A stretch of 35,585 bases of DNA from Cyanobacteria bacterium FACHB-471 (GCA_014695345.1 JACJOC010000021.1:1-35585), one strand, 5' to 3'. Counted from the first letter of the stretch, positions 6,906 through 15,044 are shown. Notes: generated by a model not told the origin, from the sequence alone. A program made the numbers and translations.

Positions 6906-9044
6906 TCATTCGTTGGAAGGTGGAACAGACAACAGACCATCGGTCACTAAAGGCACGGACACATACATGCCTCCCTCAGGAGTTTTGTAGGGGAAGATTC
7001 CGGACTGCCATAGCAGCCGTTCGAGATGTCTGTTTAGCGTCAGGAACTCCTGGAAAGAAGTCCATCGGCCCTGGTTGCCCCATATCTTCTGAAGATCTGT
7101 CTGAAAAATAGCAAGCCATCCAGTGAGTCCAGCGTTTTCTAAAGTTGCCGCTAAGCGACCATCGTCATCGTAGGGCGATCTATCCAAATCATCGCAGTGC
7201 CCTAGCAGATAGGCGGCGTATCTCAGCACGTCTCCAGTTGAAGATAAGGCGAAACTCAACAAACGATCGAGATCGTTATCAATGCGGTAAGTAAGACGGA
7301 CCTGGGGAATGTCCCGCAGCATTCGTTCAAGAACGCTGATCAGGATGTCTCTATCATTTTTAATAAGATCTGGAGCAAAACTAGCGCTCCACCGTGAGGC
7401 AAAATAACCAGACCAAGCAGCGCCTGCATAGGGATAGAGAATCGATTCATAAAAATCTTCGGTTAGATGAACGCCAGGCAAAGCTTGCTCGAACAAACTA
7501 ACATTGGCTGCGTGACTCAGCCCGAACACTAAGACGTGAATAGCTAAAGACCGTTCAGCTTCCACTTCACTAATTAGGGAGTGCCCAAGACCGCTTCTTG
7601 CAACGATATGAATTTTAATCACGTCGTTACGAACAACCAGCACCGGCATTAACCAGCCCACACCATAATTCTCGTTCACAGAAGTAAGTATTCTGACTGT
7701 AGGTACGCCACGATCCAGTTTTTGCAAGGCGTGTTCGTAATCTGCTGCAAGCGTGATGCCATCAAGTCGATTGAGCGGCATCCATCGATTCAGCTCAGTC
7801 ACGATCCCCTTTATTGCGCTACCAATTACGTTAGCTGTGTCTTGATCGGCGCAATCCACAAAGCTGATTGAGAAGTTGAAGGGCTGAGGATTTGAAAAGA
7901 TAACAGCTCCATAGGCTTCCGCTTCCGCTTCTTGTGCCTCCTGCTCCGACTGAACCTGTGCAGCTTGTAAGCCAGCCTGGTTCATTTGAGGATCAGTTCT
8001 GTAATCGTTCAGAGCCTCCGTGACAGCATTCGAAATGGTCTGATAGGACAGTTCTCCAATCCTTTGTGCTAAATTCTCAAGATCAGGTGTCCGATAGGCG
8101 CTTACAAAAAAAGTATGGCTGCACGCTGCCGCTGCCTCATTGAACGAACGCAAATCAGGCAAATCAAAACTATCCTTGCAGCCTATCAAAAGCTTGTCGG
8201 GGTTAATAGGAAAGATGACGATTCTGAGCTTATCAGCCGAAGTCATTAAGTATGGTTGAAGAACAGAATTGTCCTGAGCCATTCCCAGTGCAACGCAGTC
8301 AGGGAGAATCGCGCCGCCTTTTGGTGCAGAGCAGATATGCCATGAGAAGCGGCCTAATGTCTTGAGCCGCTCTTCTGGAGTGAAGCTCGCAGTAAGCGCT
8401 TTGTTGTGACTGCTTTGGATAAGCTCTTGCTTTCTGCCCGCCAGACTTTTCAACCCGCTGGCAAAAAGCGGAATGGTCTCTGTGTAGAACCGATTGAAGT
8501 TCTCTTTCCAAAGGGTCATGGCAATTTGGCAACGAACGAAATCAGGCAAATCAACCTGCCAACGAGAAAACTGTTCAGCAAACCTTTCATCCACCATTTC
8601 TTGAAATTTGGGATGACTGAAGAATGCTTGAAGTGATTGCTGATTGGAGACGAATTCGTCCAAACCAGTAATTACTTCGTCAGCCCCAACACTAACGAAG
8701 TCTCGGATATAAGCGTTTCTACAGGTCAAGTGTGTAATGATCTCTGCTGCCTGAGTTGGATCAACCACAGCACCAATGTCTTGCTTCCGTAGCGAAAACA
8801 GTAGATGGCCAAAGTGATTACTTTCGTATTTCGTAATCCGATCATCTAATGTTTCTAAACCATCAACAGAAGGCTCAGAATAGAAGAAGTCTTCAGCAGC
8901 GGCCTTTTTAATTAAAGTTTCACAAGGTGCACAACCTGGTTTGAAAATCCAAACCTCTTTAACCTTTTTACCCTTTGAACCGTCTCGTATTCCAAAACTT
9001 TTTAGAACTGATTTCGGGATGTAGTGTTGATTAGGACCAGACAA
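6906..9044 (-). CDS. DUF4238-containing protein with a long C-terminal extension
   Basis: The N-terminus (GPNQHYIPKSVLKSFG, then VWIFKPG and later EDFFYSEPSVDGLETLDDRI) matches the DUF4238 pattern: HYIP start, a two-Cys-free strand pair, and an acidic helix with Asp/Glu and Arg. DUF4238 proteins are usually about 250-400 residues, whereas this one has 712. Residues ~1-350 fit DUF4238, a coiled Glu/Ala-rich linker (~360-380) follows, and ~390-700 is a second globular region that I do not recognise. There is no membrane segment. The TTG start at 9044 is supported by GGAGAG 5 nt upstream. The gene stands alone on the minus strand beside the Argonaute cassette; DUF4238 genes are often found in variable regions but their biochemistry is unknown. 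Confidence 0.7.
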   Translation of the reverse strand: MSGPNQHYIPKSVLKSFGIRDGSKGKKVKEVWIFKPGCAPCETLIKKAAAEDFFYSEPSVDGLETLDDRITKYESNHFGHLLFSLRKQDIGAVVDPTQAAEIITHLTCRNAYIRDFVSVGADEVITGLDEFVSNQQSLQAFFSHPKFQEMVDERFAEQFSRWQVDLPDFVRCQIAMTLWKENFNRFYTETIPLFASGLKSLAGRKQELIQSSHNKALTASFTPEERLKTLGRFSWHICSAPKGGAILPDCVALGMAQDNSVLQPYLMTSADKLRIVIFPINPDKLLIGCKDSFDLPDLRSFNEAAAACSHTFFVSAYRTPDLENLAQRIGELSYQTISNAVTEALNDYRTDPQMNQAGLQAAQVQSEQEAQEAEAEAYGAVIFSNPQPFNFSISFVDCADQDTANVIGSAIKGIVTELNRWMPLNRLDGITLAADYEHALQKLDRGVPTVRILTSVNENYGVGWLMPVLVVRNDVIKIHIVARSGLGHSLISEVEAERSLAIHVLVFGLSHAANVSLFEQALPGVHLTEDFYESILYPYAGAAWSGYFASRWSASFAPDLIKNDRDILISVLERMLRDIPQVRLTYRIDNDLDRLLSFALSSTGDVLRYAAYLLGHCDDLDRSPYDDDGRLAATLENAGLTGWLAIFQTDLQKIWGNQGRWTSFQEFLTLNRHLERLLWQSGIFPYKTPEGGMYVSVPLVTDGLLSVPPSNE

Positions 9045-9321
9045 TGATACTCTCCAGTATTTAAGATATACGTGCCTCTACTAGCCTGAAGTGTTATCCA
9101 ATTTAACGACAGCATAACTTCATTTTTTGCTAATCCGCCAACCTTAGCTTTTGCTTAGAACCGCATCCTCAAAATTTCCTCGAAGCTGACCTTCTCCCTT
9201 CGCCGGTTATAGAGCTTGTGGTGCGGATATCCCCTCATGCGCCACGATTTCCGGCTCTATCTTGAAACTCAGAGATAGCCCTGATTTAAGAAGACAGGCT
9301 TGAGACAGGTTCTAAACTAAC

Positions 9322-9507
9322 CTAGTAGCCTAACTGCTGAATACGGCTACACATTTGCTTGAGTAAATGGTCTTTGTGATGCTCATCCAAATGAGTTGTC
9401 CCTAGATCCTGGAAGGGTTGCTGCTTGTTGAGCATATGATAAACAGCAATTAAGATCCGATGAGCCACAGCAATTTTGTTCTGTCGATTTAACTGCAAAT
9501 CGACAGA
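9322..9507 (-). pseudogene. C-terminal fragment of an IS110-family transposase
   Basis: On the minus strand the frame reads DLQLNRQNKIAVAHRILIAVYHML and continues QDLGTTHLDEHHKDHLLK to a stop at 9324-9322. The KIAVAHRIL...YHML helix followed by Y/FxDLG and a basic tail is the usual C-terminus of IS110-type (DEDD/Piv) transposases. The rest of the gene is absent. Its 5' edge coincides with the first copy of the 10-10-10 palindrome at 9479-9508. Confidence 0.65.
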
Positions 9508-9508
9508 A
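9479..9508. repeat. Palindrome copy 1: TTCTGTCGAT-N10-ATCGACAGAA
   Basis: Perfect 10-bp arms around the spacer TTAACTGCAA (arms extend to 12 bp inside the spacer). The same arms and spacer length recur at 9527-9556 and 14011-14040. The three copies bracket the immA-xre-nuclease-Argonaute block. Confidence 0.95.
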
Positions 9509-9513
9509 TTATA

Positions 9514-9569
9514 GGAGATCTACGTTTTCTGTCGATAAATTGGTGTATCGACAGAAAACGTAGATCTCC
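9514..9569. repeat. Palindrome copy 2, extended to a 23-bp stem
   Basis: Arms 9514-9536 and 9547-9569 are perfect reverse complements. The inner 10 bp of each arm are TTCTGTCGAT / ATCGACAGAA around the spacer AAATTGGTGT, identical in layout to copies 1 and 3. The outer 13 bp of each arm (GGAGATCTACGTT and its complement) are unique to this copy. It sits 40 bp past the stop of the immA-like gene and could also terminate that transcript, but no T-run follows. Confidence 0.95.
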
Positions 9570-9609
9570 CTCAGCATTAGACTCAGTTACTCTCCTGCTT
9601 CAATAGAAC

Positions 9610-10332
9610 CTAATTGGGGGTGGATGAAGGCTCCTGCCATGTCAATAACGGCTCACCAGACTTCAGCCTCTTACCGGGATAAAGCCGATTACCGCTCTCC
9701 TCAATTAACTCCAGATCTTTTAATCGGTGGATGAGATTCCGTTGTGAGACCCCAAGTTCCTCTTGAATGGCTTTCAGGTGGCTCCGGTTCAAGAGATTCC
9801 GTCCTTGACGAACTTCCTCAATCTTGAAGCGAGGCATGAGCAGACAGCTAGAGAAATACTGGGCTTGCCACTCGCGCCAATCTTCCTGGGTGCGCTGGGT
9901 ATGCCGATAAATCACCTGCTCATCCACAGTGCGGCACAGAAAGATTTGCCTGTCCATTGCCGGAGTCAGTGGCAGCTCGCCTTGAGTCATCGTTCCATCG
10001 GCTTCACCCTGGTTGACATGCAGCACCCAGTGTCCCACCTCGTGCCCAACAGTTGATTGATAAAGTCCTTCATTCGTGTGCAGTGCCTGGAACTCCAAGT
10101 TCAACTCAATCTGTTTTTCGGTTGGGTAGATTTTTGCAGCAATAACGCCGTCACGTTCTGGGTCGAATGACATCCAGTCAACCCCAAGGTCAAAGAAGTC
10201 AGCCGTCCGTTCAGCCAGGTTTGTCCATTTCTTCGGCATGTAGTTCTGAGCCTGCATCGCTGCAAGCACTTCATCCGCCTGCTGCTCGATTTGACATTTA
10301 TTCAGTTGTCGATACGGCTTAATCACTCCCAC
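9610..10332 (-). CDS. ImmA/IrrE-family metallopeptidase
   Basis: A zinc-dependent peptidase of the ImmA/IrrE family (240 aa), whose members cleave or inactivate an XRE-type repressor when cell stress is sensed. The HExxH site is HEVGHWVLH (H97, E98, H101), and the third ligand is probably the Glu in DWREWQAQYFSSCLLMP (~151-167), the usual ExxA..F...LLMP segment. A helix-turn-helix-like stretch follows (LKAIQEELGVSQRNLIHRL, ~186-204). The GTG start at 10332 lies 4 nt after the xre stop, with GGAGG inside the end of xre, so the two are translationally linked. As the partner of the adjacent repressor it should control the cassette. It is probably cytoplasmic. Confidence 0.85.
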   Translation of the reverse strand: MGVIKPYRQLNKCQIEQQADEVLAAMQAQNYMPKKWTNLAERTADFFDLGVDWMSFDPERDGVIAAKIYPTEKQIELNLEFQALHTNEGLYQSTVGHEVGHWVLHVNQGEADGTMTQGELPLTPAMDRQIFLCRTVDEQVIYRHTQRTQEDWREWQAQYFSSCLLMPRFKIEEVRQGRNLLNRSHLKAIQEELGVSQRNLIHRLKDLELIEESGNRLYPGKRLKSGEPLLTWQEPSSTPN

Positions 10333-10336
10333 CTAA

Positions 10337-10699
10337 TTAGTCCTCCGACTGCTCTTCCTGTTGTGCCTCTTGCAAAATCCGTTGTGCGAGTTCTGGATTA
10401 TCCCGAATTGTTCTAAGCAAAACTGGCATTTGTTTCTGATGGGTCTTGGCGAGGGCTTGCACTACTTTTGCGTCTTCGGCGGTAATCCGCCCTGCTAAGT
10501 AGCTAAGTTCTTCAGCATCCAGTTCAAGGTGATGAGCCAGTGCCCGAATCACATCTTCCTTCGGCGGATAATCGGCGCGATCGTTCTCCAACTTGGACAG
10601 GTAGGTGTAATCAACCTCAACCAAACCAGCCAAGTCCCGTTGACTGAATCCCTTGCCCCGCCGAGCCTCTCGAAGCCGTTTACCAAAGGTTTGATCCAC
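10337..10699 (-). CDS. XRE-family transcriptional repressor
   Basis: A 120-residue helix-turn-helix protein: FGKRLREARRGKGFSQRDL, AGLVEVDYTYLSKLEN and PPKEDVIRALAHHLELD form a classical XRE domain (about residues 3-65). It is followed by a charged tail that probably serves dimerisation or recognition by the peptidase. The frame is open to 10756, but a GTG at 10699 preceded by GGGAGG (5 nt) is the better start. The longer version would place two palindromic operator candidates inside the coding sequence. It lies upstream of the ImmA-like gene and divergent from the nuclease-Argonaute operon, so it most likely represses both directions. Confidence 0.85.
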   Translation of the reverse strand: MDQTFGKRLREARRGKGFSQRDLAGLVEVDYTYLSKLENDRADYPPKEDVIRALAHHLELDAEELSYLAGRITAEDAKVVQALAKTHQKQMPVLLRTIRDNPELAQRILQEAQQEEQSED

Positions 10700-10735
10700 T
10701 ACAACCTCCCTACGTACAGGTTGATCATAGCGGGG

Positions 10736-10754
10736 GTTGACGACAGAAATCAAC
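10736..10754. promoter_or_regulatory. Operator candidate O1 (GTTGA-N9-TCAAC)
   Basis: The sequence GTTGACGACAGAAATCAAC is an imperfect palindrome that recurs 41 bp away with three differences. It lies between the xre start and the nuclease start, where an XRE repressor controlling both would bind. A half-site GGTTGA also occurs at 10719-10724. Confidence 0.6.
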
Positions 10755-10776
10755 ATGAATTATGTTATGGCAAAAG

Positions 10777-10795
10777 GTTGACGAGAAAAATCAAC
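10777..10795. promoter_or_regulatory. Operator candidate O2 (GTTGA-N9-TCAAC)
   Basis: GTTGACGAGAAAAATCAAC, extended by one base pair on each side (G...C), matches O1. Centres are 41 bp apart, about four helical turns, so two repressor dimers would sit on the same face of the DNA. TTGACG here also resembles a -35 box for the plus-strand operon, but no clear -10 box accompanies it. Confidence 0.6.
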
Positions 10796-10927
10796 CCTAA
10801 GACCACTTTACCTAGCTTGCGCTTCATCTGGAGTGTCTGTATATAGAGTTTCACTGGTAATTTTGTACTAATTCTTCTTGAGATACTTAGTGTTAGTAGC
10901 CCTTCCTGTCGTGAGGAGATTGCCCCA

Positions 10928-11734
10928 ATGCAGACTGTTTGGAGACCGTTCTTCAGTTACAACCTCTGGTCCCTGTTTGAGCCAGCGATCGGGCAAGAGC
11001 AGCGGCACTGCCCCATGAAGCGAGGCTTTCTGAAAGCGCGTGCCAAAGAACCAGAGATTGCACCCCTGATTCAGCAGGAAACGACTTATCAGGAAATTGG
11101 GCTACTTGCACAGCAGGGAGTTTACGAGTTTCACCAGGATGTACACCCTTTGACGGGTGATGATGGGGTGCGCCAAGTGGCAGCAATTCTCGGCTTGGAG
11201 CACAGGAGTCAGGAGGTTCGCGATCGTGTCAATCAGGTCCTGGTCAACTACCGGGCGAATCCAGTACTGCTGGATAGAAACATCCTTAAGTTAAGTCGGG
11301 GAGACGAAGGATTTCCTCAACCCATCCTGCTGCATTCAGGAAACCGGGAGTGTAATCTGTTCGCCGCGATCGACTGCATCGTCGTCGAGCCGGACGGCGC
11401 ACTGCACATCATTGACTTTAAGACTGGAAAATCCCAGTTTGACCGCCGCCAAGCCTACGTTTACCTACTGGCTGCCCAGTATCTCTACCCTAACCAGGAG
11501 GCGATCGCCTCTTTCTACAACCTGGAATCGCAAACCTGGTCAGACCCAATTCGGGCATCAACTGTGCAATTGCAGGTATTGGAGATGGATCTATTCCGGT
11601 TCTCTCAACAGCATCAGGATGACTTGCAGCGCTACAAGCGCAAATCGGCATCGTTTGAAGAGATATTCCCGCCCCATCCTGGCTATCAGTGCCGGACTTG
11701 CCAATTCCAATCCGTTTGTCAATTTGCCGTTTAG
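10928..11734 (+). CDS. Cas4/RecB-like PD-(D/E)XK nuclease with Fe-S cysteines
   Basis: A 268-residue PD-(D/E)XK nuclease. The catalytic core is D149 (AIDCIVVEPDG) and D163-x-K165 (HIIDFKTGKS), followed by the QAYVYLLAAQYL helix (Q175, Y177) of RecB/Cas4 motif III. Three Cys at the C-terminus (CRTCQFQSVC; 255, 258, 264) plus Cys28 near the N-terminus give the four ligands expected for a Cas4-type iron-sulfur cluster. Relatives cut or unwind DNA ends. Its ATG has GAGGAG 9 nt upstream, and the Argonaute gene starts 15 nt after its stop, so they form one operon. There is no CRISPR array or cas1/cas2 here. The likely role is to act with Argonaute, for example by producing or trimming guides or degrading targets; this is inference from linkage. 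Confidence 0.85.
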   Translation: MQTVWRPFFSYNLWSLFEPAIGQEQRHCPMKRGFLKARAKEPEIAPLIQQETTYQEIGLLAQQGVYEFHQDVHPLTGDDGVRQVAAILGLEHRSQEVRDRVNQVLVNYRANPVLLDRNILKLSRGDEGFPQPILLHSGNRECNLFAAIDCIVVEPDGALHIIDFKTGKSQFDRRQAYVYLLAAQYLYPNQEAIASFYNLESQTWSDPIRASTVQLQVLEMDLFRFSQQHQDDLQRYKRKSASFEEIFPPHPGYQCRTCQFQSVCQFAV

Positions 11735-11749
11735 TGGAGCATCCTAACC

Positions 11750-13996
11750 ATGATTGCATTAGCTACCCAGCCTGCTGTTCAGGACAAGAATTGTCTGAGC
11801 GAGATTTTTGTCCTGAGTCATACCGATCTGAACTTGATCAGTTTTCGATTGTCGCCCCTGACAGATCGTGAAGACGGGTTGCGGCTGAGCTACCGCTTTT
11901 CACGGTACTTCCCAAACGTCATTGTGGTTTGGAAGGAGGGTCTTTTTTATGCTCTGGCGAAGCAGGGACAGACTCTACCAGCGGATGCAGAATGGACAGG
12001 GGCGCTGGAATACATCCACCGCGAGATTTGTGAACCATCTGACCCAGAGTGGCGGTTTCAGCGATCGCGGAATCCGCAGGTAACTCCAGATATCATTGCC
12101 GCCTTTGCAGAACAGATTTTGGATGTCAGCCAACCGTTCCGACCCAAGACTGTATATTCAGAGCAAAGCATTGAGGTCAAGCGGAGGGCAGACTTTGGGG
12201 CAGAGACGATTGAAATCAATCAAATGCTTCATCCGGCGATCGCGCTATCTCCCCACAGTCGCATTACATTTCAGGGAACATTAGATGGCTTCTTGGCAAA
12301 TCACCCCTACCGCCAGAACCCTGAGCGGTTACTGGTTGGGTTGAAGGTTGAGACCCTAGACACCGATAGCACTGCAACGATCGAAGAGATTGTTGGAACG
12401 ATCGCGGAGCATCGTACATCTCTACTCACAAAAGCTAGTGGCGCTATTAGCCGTAAAGCACTGGAAGAAGCTCCGGCAGAGCAGCCGGTAGTGGCTGTAC
12501 GCTTTGGGCAAAACAGCAAACGCCTCTACCCCTATGCAATGGCGGCATTGCGACCCTGCGTCACTGCCGAAACTGCAAATCAGTTAGACATTGATTTTGG
12601 AATGCTGCTGGAGCAAACCAAAATATCGTATGCAGATCGTCAGCAACTTCTAAAGGAATACAGTGCAGCCGCAAAGGAGGCACTGCGACCCTACGGCACT
12701 CAATTACTCAAAGCGATTAATGGCAGAAAAAACGGGGACTTGTTTTGGCTACCAGCGCACCCGATTGAGCAAACACCGATTCAATTTGGACAGAGTTTGA
12801 CAGGACTCTACAACGGCATTCTGCGTGGATTGGCGAGTGGGGGAGTTTATCAGCGGCACCGGGACTATCAAAATGCTTCAGAAAGACCCATTCGGCTCGC
12901 GGTGCTAAACCTGCTCAAGCCAGAAGCGCAGGTCAATGGGTTTATGCAGCAGGCGCGGCAGCAACTCGATCGCTATAAGTTTCCCAGCTTAGAACTCAAC
13001 TTCAGCACCGAAGCCATTTCCGTGGAGAACTGGAACAGTCCAGAGGGTCGAGCCACGCTAGAAGACAAACTGGATGAGTTGATGACGATCAAGCCGGACA
13101 TCATGTTTGTCTTCCTGCCTCAAAGCGATCGCAGTTGTGACGATGACGAGAGCGGTAGCCTCTACCACCGCATTTACTCGAAGCTGCTACGCCGCCAGAT
13201 CGCTAGTCAGTTCATCTATGAGGAGACACTTCGGAAAGAAACTCGATACGTTTTGAATCAGGTGGTGCTGGGAGTGCTGGCAAAATTAGGGAACATTCCT
13301 TTTGTTCTTGCAGAACCCTTGCAAGTTGCCGATGTCTTTACTGGGCTGGATGTAGCGCGTTCCAAGAAGCGGCGGTTGTCAGGCAGTATGAATACCTGTG
13401 CCGGAGTCTGCTTGTACGGTAACCGAGGAGAATTTATTCGGGCAAAGTCGGAAGATGCCGCGATCGAGGGAGAAGAAATTCCACAACGGTTTCTGGAGGC
13501 ACTGTTGCCAGCTGGCACGTTGAGGGGAAAAACAGTTCTGATCTACCGAGATGGACGTTTCTGCGGCGAAGAGGTCACTCATCTATTGAATTGGGCAAAG
13601 GCAATCCAATCTCAATTCATTTTGGTCGAGTGCCGTAAGTCAGGTACGTCAAGGCTCTACAACCTCCCACAATCGGTATCAGAAAGCAGACGCAGCATTG
13701 CGGCTCCGACTCGCGGACTCGGGTTGAAACTCTCCAGCCATGAAGCCATTCTGGTCACGACCCAGGTCAGTGACAGAATTGGGGTTCCCCGTCCAATTCG
13801 CCTAACAGTTCGCTCTGAAGGGAGTCCAGCATCGATCGAGCAGATCATGGATGCCACTTTGAAGCTGACCCTACTGCATCATGGTGCTCTGAAGCCGCCT
13901 CGATTGCCGATGTTGCTGCATGGTGCTGATCGGTTAGCGGATTTACGGCTGAATGGAGTTTATATACCTGAGTGCAATCGCCAATTCTGGCTCTAG
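11750..13996 (+). CDS. ago: Long prokaryotic Argonaute (catalytically competent)
   Basis: A 748-residue Argonaute, a guide-directed nuclease that protects against plasmids and phages in characterised cyanobacterial and other bacterial cases. The PIWI domain (about 520-748) has D534 (TGLDVARS), E568 in the glutamate-finger region, D601 (IYRDGRF) and D727 (LLHGADRLADL), giving a DEDD tetrad with spacings of 34, 33 and 126, as in active long Argonautes. The MID domain (~370-520) has Y472, Y476, Q487 and K512; position 476 is Lys in many relatives, so the 5'-end pocket is of a Tyr-Tyr type. The N-terminal half (1-370) should hold the N and PAZ domains, with a QRHRDY segment before MID. It follows the Cas4-like gene by 15 nt, with GGAG as ribosome site. 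The cassette is bounded by repeated palindromes. Confidence 0.92.
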   Translation: MIALATQPAVQDKNCLSEIFVLSHTDLNLISFRLSPLTDREDGLRLSYRFSRYFPNVIVVWKEGLFYALAKQGQTLPADAEWTGALEYIHREICEPSDPEWRFQRSRNPQVTPDIIAAFAEQILDVSQPFRPKTVYSEQSIEVKRRADFGAETIEINQMLHPAIALSPHSRITFQGTLDGFLANHPYRQNPERLLVGLKVETLDTDSTATIEEIVGTIAEHRTSLLTKASGAISRKALEEAPAEQPVVAVRFGQNSKRLYPYAMAALRPCVTAETANQLDIDFGMLLEQTKISYADRQQLLKEYSAAAKEALRPYGTQLLKAINGRKNGDLFWLPAHPIEQTPIQFGQSLTGLYNGILRGLASGGVYQRHRDYQNASERPIRLAVLNLLKPEAQVNGFMQQARQQLDRYKFPSLELNFSTEAISVENWNSPEGRATLEDKLDELMTIKPDIMFVFLPQSDRSCDDDESGSLYHRIYSKLLRRQIASQFIYEETLRKETRYVLNQVVLGVLAKLGNIPFVLAEPLQVADVFTGLDVARSKKRRLSGSMNTCAGVCLYGNRGEFIRAKSEDAAIEGEEIPQRFLEALLPAGTLRGKTVLIYRDGRFCGEEVTHLLNWAKAIQSQFILVECRKSGTSRLYNLPQSVSESRRSIAAPTRGLGLKLSSHEAILVTTQVSDRIGVPRPIRLTVRSEGSPASIEQIMDATLKLTLLHHGALKPPRLPMLLHGADRLADLRLNGVYIPECNRQFWL

Positions 13997-14010
13997 CTCT
14001 TCAAAGACAA

Positions 14011-14040
14011 TTCTGTCGATAACAACGTGAATCGACAGAA
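14011..14040. repeat. Palindrome copy 3: TTCTGTCGAT-N10-ATCGACAGAA
   Basis: Perfect 10-bp arms around the spacer AACAACGTGA, 15 bp past the Argonaute stop. Arms are identical to those of copies 1 and 2 at the far side of the cassette, about 4.5 kb away. The next gene is a dead tyrosine recombinase. Confidence 0.95.
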
Positions 14041-14203
14041 ACTACTCGCTATTCTACCCAGCGACTACTGAGCGATAAGTTCTCCTTAAGTTCGCCTAGT
14101 GTCGCTCTCCGGATTTACGGAAGAATCAGCATTTGAGGATGATAGGTTAACTTATTGAGCTTTCCTAATGTAGAATTGGCTGAACACCTGTACTGCTTCA
14201 GCC

Positions 14204-14883
14204 GTGAAAATCAACCGCCATGACCAAGCCAAGATTCTCTCGTCACAGGAGATTGCCTGGTTGTTCGACGGGAAACTGGGATTGGTTTCGGATTTGAAGC
14301 TATTTCGATTACTGCTTTGGATAGGGAGATTGGAAGGAAGGGAAGCGATCATCTCCATGTCGTTGCTTTCCTATAAAGAGGGGCTGCCGACTGAGCGAGA
14401 TCGGGCGTTGTTTGGGATTTGTCTATACACGACTGCCCGGATTAATGAGGCGTGTTTGTTGCACGGTGCTGATGTGTATGGGACAGATGGGCGGGTACGC
14501 GATCGCATTACCTTCCGTCGAGCTACCACCAAAGGAAAGCAGGAGACGCGATCTGTCCCAATGTCGCCAGAGTTAAGAAAATTGCTGGAAGAGTATCGGA
14601 GCAGTCGTCCTTACTTGTTTCCAGGTCGGTGGGGCAGGGGACATATTTGCCCGGAGTCTGCCGATGCCATTTTACGGGCAGCCTTTAAGCGGTTGGGATT
14701 GAGGGAGCTAGCACTCACAGCTTCCGAAGAACAGCAATCACTTGGATGCACAACGAACGAGTGCCGATCAAGCATATTCAGTCGATCTCTGGACACAAGA
14801 GCCTGTCGGCGTTGCAGCGGTGTATCGATGTGACGGAGAAGGATAAGGAGATGGCGATCGCAACATTAAGCTTTCGATCGTGA
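14204..14883 (+). pseudogene. Tyrosine-type site-specific recombinase, frameshifted
   Basis: From GTG 14204 the frame encodes a compact tyrosine recombinase of the kind common in cyanobacteria, which is essentially a catalytic domain only. It has the Arg I region (YTTARINEACLLHGADVYG) and the Lys strand (TTKGKQETRSVPM). Near 14700-14712 a single-base shift moves the reading to another frame. The rest continues GASTHSFRRTAITWMHNERV, then HIQSISGHKSLSALQRCIDV, and stops at 14881-14883. The HxxR and GH motifs are present, but the nucleophilic Tyr expected in LQR(Y)IDV is Cys (TGT). So the gene has two lesions, either of which should inactivate it. A sequencing error could explain the shift but less easily the Cys. 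It may once have mobilised the adjacent palindrome-bounded cassette. Confidence 0.85.
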
Positions 14884-15044
14884 CAAAGGTTCAGGTTTGT
14901 CCTCAGGCGCGATCAAAACTCGTGTACGAAGATAGGTTTTAAGACGCTTCTCGAAACACTCAGAGTTTGATTTTGTCGTTCGTGGGCAATAGACCTTTTG
15001 GGTTGTTTGATTTGCAGAGTGTTCCGCTCACAATCAATCACCAT

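Noticed and set aside
10928-11734. Cas4-like gene as a sign of a CRISPR-Cas locus
   Set aside because: No repeat-spacer array, cas1, cas2 or effector gene is present on either strand; the operon partner is Argonaute.
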